Shown here piece after piece: positions 59,419 through 64,000 of a DNA stretch of 64,000 nucleotides; position 1 is the first letter of the stretch; every line of letters begins with the position of its first letter. Source of the stretch: Paraflavisolibacter caeni (GTDB lineage Bacteria > Bacteroidota > Bacteroidia > Chitinophagales > Chitinophagaceae); assembly GCF_025628885.1 (NCBI RefSeq), contig NZ_JAOTIF010000025.1, positions 1 through 64,000 of the forward strand, read 5' to 3'. The position numbers and the translations under genes were made by a program. Under the pieces are notes generated by a model, which saw only the letters and a list, made by a program, of their open reading frames with translations, ran no database searches and was not told the origin of the DNA.

Positions 59419-60039
59419 ATGAATAATGGTTCTATTGATAGTGATAAGCTTTTACTATTAAACAAGCTTAGTGCAGGAGATTATAAAGCATTTTTATACG
59501 ACTGTGATGGTACACTTGCCGATAATATGGCTGCGCATAAGGAGGCTTTTGTGAAAGTTGCCGCAAATTTTGATATTGAATTAGACGATTCTATCATAGA
59601 TGAACTGGCAGGTTGTCCCACTCATATTGTGGTTCAGGAGATCAGTAACAGGTATCAAAAGGCTTTTGACTTAGATCAATTTGTCAACCTGAAAAGAGAG
59701 ATGTTCTTTGATGAATTTATCCAACATACCAAACCCATTCAATTTGTTGTAGATCATTTGAAGACTAATGGAACCAATGTAAAAATTGGGGTTGTTTCCG
59801 GTGGCAACAGAAAGACCGTTCAAAAAACGCTCACTGTACTGGGAATTATTGATATGATTGATGTTTTGGTTTGTGCCGGAGAAACACCTAATGGAAAACC
59901 TTTTCCTGATCCATTTTTATTGGCAGCAGAAAAGCTTGGTGTCTCACCTGAGCAATGCATGGTATTTGAAGATGGTGAGCCGGGTGTGCAGGCTGCGGAG
60001 GCTGCCGGTATGAAGTGGATCCGGGTTGATAAAATTTAA
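59419..60039 (+). CDS. HAD-superfamily phosphatase (beta-phosphoglucomutase-like)
   Basis: The product has 206 residues. Motif I is FLYDCDGTLADNM (Asp28 and Asp30). Motif II is in IGVVSGGNRKTV, Lys is in GKPFPDP, and motif IV is MVFEDGEPGVQAAEAAG. The cap is alpha-helical, so it belongs to the beta-phosphoglucomutase/phosphatase group. The C-terminal stop overlaps the convergent nosF stop by four bases. Substrate unknown. Confidence 0.88.
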   Translation: MNNGSIDSDKLLLLNKLSAGDYKAFLYDCDGTLADNMAAHKEAFVKVAANFDIELDDSIIDELAGCPTHIVVQEISNRYQKAFDLDQFVNLKREMFFDEFIQHTKPIQFVVDHLKTNGTNVKIGVVSGGNRKTVQKTLTVLGIIDMIDVLVCAGETPNGKPFPDPFLLAAEKLGVSPEQCMVFEDGEPGVQAAEAAGMKWIRVDKI

Positions 60040-60767
60040 CTCTGAAAGGAACTGTTATACTCATGCTTCATCAACCAGGCTATGGCTTTGCCCAGGCGGT
60101 CTTCGCCTGTATGGTTTTTTAAATGAGTAATGGTATCAAAGAAACGGAGTTTTCCTTCCTGTAAATAGACGATATGAGTGGCCAATTCATCGAGGTCACT
60201 CATTACGTGACTAGTAATTAGTACCAGTTTATTTTTTTCCTTTTCCTTAAAGATCTTATCCTTGAGGATTTCTGATGCCAATGGGTCAAGGCCGGCGGTA
60301 GGTTCATCCAATATCAATACTTCTGGGTGAAATAAGAATGCAAGAGCCGCACTCACTTTTTGCCTTGTGCCGCCGGACAGGCTTTGCATTGTTTTGTGTT
60401 CTATGCTTTTAAGGTCAAAGTTGTCAAAGAGTTCAGCATCGATGGCGTCTTTTTCATTGCGAATATCTTTCAGCATCTCAAATACCTGCCTGACTTTCAT
60501 GTTGTGTGGGTATTGACTGATCTGTGGCATATAGCCAATCAGTTTGCGGTAATCCACCTTGTTTTTTACCAGCTGATTATCGAATAATATTCGTCCTTTG
60601 TCTGGCTTCACCATATTCAGGATACATTTGATCAGCGTGGTTTTACCAGAGCCATTTGGTCCAATCAGAGCAACAACATCTCCCTTGTTGAAACTTACAC
60701 TTACATCGTCCAGTGCCTTCAGTTTTTTATATCGTTTACTCAGGTGCTCTATTTGAATCATGGTCAA
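60036..60767 (-). CDS. nosF: NosF-like ABC transporter ATP-binding protein
   Basis: The product has 243 residues. Walker A is GPNGSGKTT at about 36-44, the signature is LSGGTRQK, Walker B is VLILDEPTAGLDP, followed by ITSHVMSDLDELATHIV. The RKLIGYMPQISQYPHNMKVR segment and overall pattern fit NosF, which works with NosD and NosY to mature the copper site of nitrous oxide reductase. It is the last gene of the cluster here. No nosD or nosY is present in the window. Confidence 0.85.
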   Translation of the reverse strand: MTMIQIEHLSKRYKKLKALDDVSVSFNKGDVVALIGPNGSGKTTLIKCILNMVKPDKGRILFDNQLVKNKVDYRKLIGYMPQISQYPHNMKVRQVFEMLKDIRNEKDAIDAELFDNFDLKSIEHKTMQSLSGGTRQKVSAALAFLFHPEVLILDEPTAGLDPLASEILKDKIFKEKEKNKLVLITSHVMSDLDELATHIVYLQEGKLRFFDTITHLKNHTGEDRLGKAIAWLMKHEYNSSFQS

Positions 60768-60823
60768 TGGTGAATGGGAATGGGCAATGGTGAATACAGG
60801 ATTTGTTATAAGAGTTTATTCAA

Positions 60824-61429
60824 TTAATATTTTTTAAGCCGGATTTTATTTTTGCTTCTTTGCCATTCGAAAAGCCAAACGGCAAAGCAAATAACTGTAG
60901 CTATAACAACTACCCAGCCGCCAGCAGCGGGGTAAGAATAAGCATCGAAATTCAATAATTTTTTATGTCCAATAATTGGAGGTTGATATGAAAAGTTTGG
61001 TATTTGTATGGGTGCTGAGGGATCGAGGTTGTGACCATAGTTGTAGCCCCAGATATAATAGTCTATTAAAGCAGCAATGCCAGTTATTACTGATAAAACA
61101 AGATATGTGAATAATAGTTTTCGACTGCCCGTAATTGCGACTGTCAAACCGATTAGGATAAAAAATGCTACGATATAGATCATAAAACCAAATTCAGGGA
61201 ACATTTCTTCGCTGATGTGTTTCATGCCTATATAGTGATTCAAACCATTGATCACATCCACTTTTCCAGTGATTTTGGTCAGCCATATCCACATATTTAG
61301 TCCTTCCGGGTATTGCGGTGCAATCATGTAAATATTCCATAAGGGAAGATAATATGTTGCTATTAGTCCCAAAGCAGCGATGGCAATCACAATCCTGGAT
61401 ATTATATTCATTTTTCCTCTTCTATCCAT
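60824..61429 (-). CDS. Nos-cluster membrane protein (NosB-like)
   Basis: The product has 201 residues with four to five hydrophobic helices (IISRIVIAIAALGLIATYYL, FMIYIVAFFILIGLTVAIT, LVLSVITGIAALIDYYIWG, WVVVIATVICFAVWLFEW). It lies between nosZ and nosF on the same strand. Clade II clusters often carry an uncharacterised membrane protein in this position (NosB in Wolinella). An internal ATG at about 61411 is also a possible start. Function is inferred from context. Confidence 0.7.
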   Translation of the reverse strand: MDRRGKMNIISRIVIAIAALGLIATYYLPLWNIYMIAPQYPEGLNMWIWLTKITGKVDVINGLNHYIGMKHISEEMFPEFGFMIYIVAFFILIGLTVAITGSRKLLFTYLVLSVITGIAALIDYYIWGYNYGHNLDPSAPIQIPNFSYQPPIIGHKKLLNFDAYSYPAAGGWVVVIATVICFAVWLFEWQRSKNKIRLKKY

Positions 61430-61470
61430 TTTGATGAAGCGTTACAATAGTTAATATAAAATAATAAAAT

Positions 61471-61524
61471 GAACATTGAGCACCCTATATTTTAAAGTTT
61501 CAGTTAAGGGGGTGCCCAATGTTC
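61471..61524 (-). promoter_or_regulatory. Inverted repeat between nosZ and membrane protein gene
   Basis: GAACATTGAGCACCC at 61471-61485 pairs with GGGTGCCCAATGTTC at 61510-61524 with one mismatch and a 24-base loop. It may attenuate transcription or stabilise the nosZ message. No T run follows. Confidence 0.5.
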
Positions 61525-61551
61525 AAAGCTCTGTATTTCGTGAACCTATTA

Positions 61552-63579
61552 TTACCTACTCGGCTTTGCACCAGTGTCCGTTGGTTTGGCGCCGGATGCC
61601 GCTGCTGAATCTGATGGATTTTTCTTACCAGTACTAAAAGCAAGCGGTACGTTGCTTCCAACTGGTGATACTCTCAGGTATCCTTGCATTTCCTGGTGAA
61701 GGGCAGAACAAAAGTCCGTGCAATAGAACGGGTAAATGCCCGGTCTATCTGGTTTGAATGCAAGTGTTTGGGTTTCTCCAGGCATAATCAGTATCTCGGC
61801 ATTATTGGCGTGTTTAATTGCAAAACCATGTGGTACATCCCAATCCTGTTCCAGGTTCGTTAAGTGGAAGTAAACAGAATCACCAACCTTGACGCCTTCA
61901 ATATTATCCGGTGTAAGGTGGGAGCGAATGGCAGTCATATATACATGAACTATATTACCATTCCTTGTTACTTTCGCTAATCCCTCGCCTTTGGTAGCAT
62001 AGGGGTGAGCATTTTCTTCGATCTTATAAATTTTTACATTTTTCTTCACGATCAGGCTGGCAGGCAAGGCTTCTGCATAATGCGGCTCGGCTACGGTGGG
62101 AAAATCGAGCAATAATTTCATCTTATCACCGCTGATATCATACAACTGAGCACTTTGTGCCAGCTCTGGTCCGGTAGGCAAGTAACGATCCTTGGTGATC
62201 TTATTGTAAGCCACCATGTATTTGCCATAAGGTTTCTTAGTTGGCCCGCCCATTACCGATAGGTGTCCAATAGAATAATAAGTAGGAACCCTGTCCAATA
62301 TTTTCAGGTCTTTCACCCTCCATTTAACAATTTCAGAAGAAACAAACATGGAAGTGTATGCATTGCCCTTTTCATCAAATTCGGTGTGTAACGGCCCTAA
62401 GCCTGGTTTTTGAACTTCACCGTGCAATACAGCATCATATTTTAGAACCGGAATGCCTTCAAAAGTTCCTTCAAAGTTCTTGGCAGCAATTGCTTGTTCC
62501 ATCTTTGTGAAAGAAAACACGGGTATGGCTGCTGCCAGTTTTCCGCTACCTACAATGTATTCCCCGCTTGGATCCACGTCGCATCCATGAGGAGATTTAG
62601 GACAAGGCATGAAGTACACCATATCGGGGCAATCCTTCGGGTCGAGCACAAGCACCTCTTTGATCATGGTTGAAGTAGCTGTGTGTGTTTTTTCATCATA
62701 AATATTATGTGCATACGAAACTGGCCAGTTTTTACCTTTACCTGCTTTTGCGTATTCTTCAGCTTTTTTCCAATTTATTGCCATGATGAAGTCTTTGTCT
62801 TTTGCCGACGCATTCACTTCCAAAAGTGTATTTGCCCTTTCTGAGTTATAACAACTAAAGAAAAACCAGTCGTGTGATTTATTTTTACCACCACGCGCCA
62901 GATCGAAGTCAATGCCAGGGGTTAAAATCTGGAAAGCAATGTTCATTCGGCCGCTATTGGGATCTACTTTGACAAAGCTTACTGTGCCTTTGAAATTTTG
63001 TTTATATGTATTGATGGGCACATCCACCTTATCCCCAATAGGTACACTGAAACGGGTGCTGCCAACTACGTATTCTGTGTTTTCCGTAATGTATGGTGAT
63101 GAGTGGTTACCAGCGCTATTGGGAAGTTCAATAATTTCCATAGTCTTGAAGTTCGCAAGATCAAGCCGGGCTATACGGGGCGTATTAACTCCATTAGTAA
63201 AAACCCACCTTCCATCATGTTCGCCATTGGTAGTGGAAAGTGAAACGTGATGCAGATCATCCCAAGGCACAAATCCATGAGATGAATTTAACATGGCCTT
63301 TGTTTCTTCACTGTACCCATAACCATTTTCGGGAAATACAGAAAAAACAGGGAGTATCTTCAGCAGCCGGCCAGAAGGTAAGCCATAAACACTCAACTGA
63401 CCATTAAAGCCTCCCGAAACAAAATCGTAATACTCATCATATTTTCCAGGCGGTACATAAACTGCTTTTGCGGCTTCGCTGCTAACGGCTGCACTAGCGC
63501 CTTTGGGCTGACAGCTTTGCATGCTTAATAAAATAAAAGTAAGAGAAGCACAACTTAATAAAACAAGATAGGATTTCAT
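61552..63579 (-). CDS. nosZ: Nitrous oxide reductase, clade II
   Basis: This periplasmic copper enzyme reduces N2O to N2. It has 675 residues. The signal is of Sec/lipoprotein type (LLSMQSCQ, Cys23) and has no twin-arginine, as expected for clade II. Propeller His ligands for the CuZ site are visible (DDLHHVSLS with His110-111, HDGRWVF with His121, NHSSPY, SPHGCDV, HTEF, EPHYAEA). The CuA domain carries CTDFCSALHQEM (Cys620, Cys624, His628, Met631). The alanine- and proline-rich tail is a common extension. The identification is secure. Confidence 0.96.
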   Translation of the reverse strand: MKSYLVLLSCASLTFILLSMQSCQPKGASAAVSSEAAKAVYVPPGKYDEYYDFVSGGFNGQLSVYGLPSGRLLKILPVFSVFPENGYGYSEETKAMLNSSHGFVPWDDLHHVSLSTTNGEHDGRWVFTNGVNTPRIARLDLANFKTMEIIELPNSAGNHSSPYITENTEYVVGSTRFSVPIGDKVDVPINTYKQNFKGTVSFVKVDPNSGRMNIAFQILTPGIDFDLARGGKNKSHDWFFFSCYNSERANTLLEVNASAKDKDFIMAINWKKAEEYAKAGKGKNWPVSYAHNIYDEKTHTATSTMIKEVLVLDPKDCPDMVYFMPCPKSPHGCDVDPSGEYIVGSGKLAAAIPVFSFTKMEQAIAAKNFEGTFEGIPVLKYDAVLHGEVQKPGLGPLHTEFDEKGNAYTSMFVSSEIVKWRVKDLKILDRVPTYYSIGHLSVMGGPTKKPYGKYMVAYNKITKDRYLPTGPELAQSAQLYDISGDKMKLLLDFPTVAEPHYAEALPASLIVKKNVKIYKIEENAHPYATKGEGLAKVTRNGNIVHVYMTAIRSHLTPDNIEGVKVGDSVYFHLTNLEQDWDVPHGFAIKHANNAEILIMPGETQTLAFKPDRPGIYPFYCTDFCSALHQEMQGYLRVSPVGSNVPLAFSTGKKNPSDSAAASGAKPTDTGAKPSR

Positions 63580-63624
63580 GATTGGTTAAGTTTTGTTTTG
63601 GAATAGAGAAGGTGGGAAAGATGT

Positions 63625-63697
63625 AAAAAAAACATCAAATGCCAGTTGATCGTAGTTCAGTGGGATAATCAGGTTTTTTGAACAGGCATTTGATGTT
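63625..63697 (-). terminator. Inverted repeat with T run between cytochrome c gene and nosZ
   Basis: AACATCAAATGCC at 63631-63643 and GGCATTTGATGTT at 63685-63697 are exact reverse complements, 41 bases apart. On the minus strand the hairpin is followed by eight T. It may partly terminate the cytochrome transcript before nosZ. Confidence 0.55.
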
Positions 63698-63731
63698 ACA
63701 TATAGGTTCATATTAGCAAGCGCATTTTCGT

Positions 63732-64000
63732 TTATTTTTCTCCATCATTGTTGCGCATATATTCCAGGACCTTCCTGGCATCTTCTTTAGTTAGATTCTG
63801 GTTGGGCATACGCACTAAACATAGTTCCAGCAGTTTTTGTGCTTCAGGGTCGCTTTCCAGCATCATATCAACATTTGTGATCATGTTCATGATCCAATCG
63901 GGCGTGCGTCTTTTGGTAACTCCTTTCCAACCAGGGCCGACCAGCCTTTCTTCATTCAATCTGTGGCAGGACTGGCATTTCATTTCGTAAATGCCTTTCC
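63732..64000 (-). CDS. c-type cytochrome, C-terminal part
   Basis: The frame is open to the window edge, with GIYEMKCQSCHRLNEERLVG holding a CxxCH heme site. VGPGWKGVTKRRTPDWIMNM and LVRMPNQNLTKEDARKVLEY follow, with Met as the probable distal ligand. An ATG at 63983 is internal to the frame and is not the start. It is upstream of nosZ on the same strand and probably donates electrons to it. Confidence 0.88.
   Translation of the reverse strand, partial: KGIYEMKCQSCHRLNEERLVGPGWKGVTKRRTPDWIMNMITNVDMMLESDPEAQKLLELCLVRMPNQNLTKEDARKVLEYMRNNDGEK

Noticed and set aside
63211-63218. TCCATCAT inside nosZ as a fourth module 1 site
   Set aside because: It lies within coding sequence and has no -7 box at the 48-base offset.
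63644-63660. FNR-type site upstream of nosZ (TTGAT, then GTTCA)
   Set aside because: Only one half-site fits TTGATnnnnATCAA; too weak to claim.

Overview
The window looks like a chromosomal stretch from a Bacteroidota bacterium, probably Chitinophagaceae or a close relative. The evidence is two SusC/SusD pairs, Bacteroidota-type promoters (TAnnTTTG or TAnnTTTA at -7), frequent Gln-after-Ala signal peptides, many TTG/GTG-led open frames, and a clade II (Sec-type) nitrous oxide reductase. Most of it is a plant-pectin utilisation region.

Layout. 1-4615 (minus strand) is an L-arabinose module: araB, araD, araA and the start of a sodium/solute symporter. 5081-13239 holds a secreted DUF3826 protein, SusC1/SusD1 and a PL1-type pectate lyase. 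13298-20576 is a GntR-family regulator divergent from a five-gene catabolic operon: iron-dependent alcohol dehydrogenase, DHDPS/NAL-family aldolase, PdxA2-like dehydrogenase, DUF1537 kinase and SSS transporter. 20875-27546 is a second SusC/SusD pair and a second pectate lyase. 27653-54325 is a same-strand run of about 15 genes: DUF6298 protein, GH140-like, GH43-like, two sialidase-fold propellers, two GH78, an STN-esterase fusion, a TIM-barrel epimerase, GH141-like, a rhamnose mutarotase-like lipoprotein, Gfo/Idh/MocA, an SSS transporter, a mandelate racemase-type enolase, an SDR remnant and GH2. The enzyme types (apiosidase-like, fucosidase-like, rhamnosidases, galactosidase, arabinosidase-like) resemble rhamnogalacturonan degradation, with hints of RG-II. 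54326-59418 is gene-poor, with repeats, a TonB-like protein, a radical SAM protein and a decayed cupin gene. 59419-64000 has a HAD phosphatase and a nitrous oxide reductase cluster (cytochrome c, nosZ, membrane protein, nosF).

Main idea. The 14601-20576 operon reads as a pathway for 3-deoxy-D-lyxo-2-heptulosaric acid (Dha), a sugar found in RG-II. Retro-aldol cleavage would give pyruvate and a four-carbon aldehyde-acid. The alcohol dehydrogenase would reduce this to D-threonate, the DUF1537 kinase would phosphorylate it, and PdxA2 would convert it to DHAP. On paper the stereochemistry gives exactly the D-threonate that the known DUF1537/PdxA2 pair uses. This is inference, not proof.

Two shared promoter modules tie the locus together. 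Module 1 (TCCATCAT exactly 48 bases before a TAnnTTTA box) precedes the DUF3826 gene, SusC1 and the second pectate lyase. Module 2 (GTACAGGAyGGTT with TAAATTTG exactly 30 bases from its first base) precedes the catabolic operon and SusC2.
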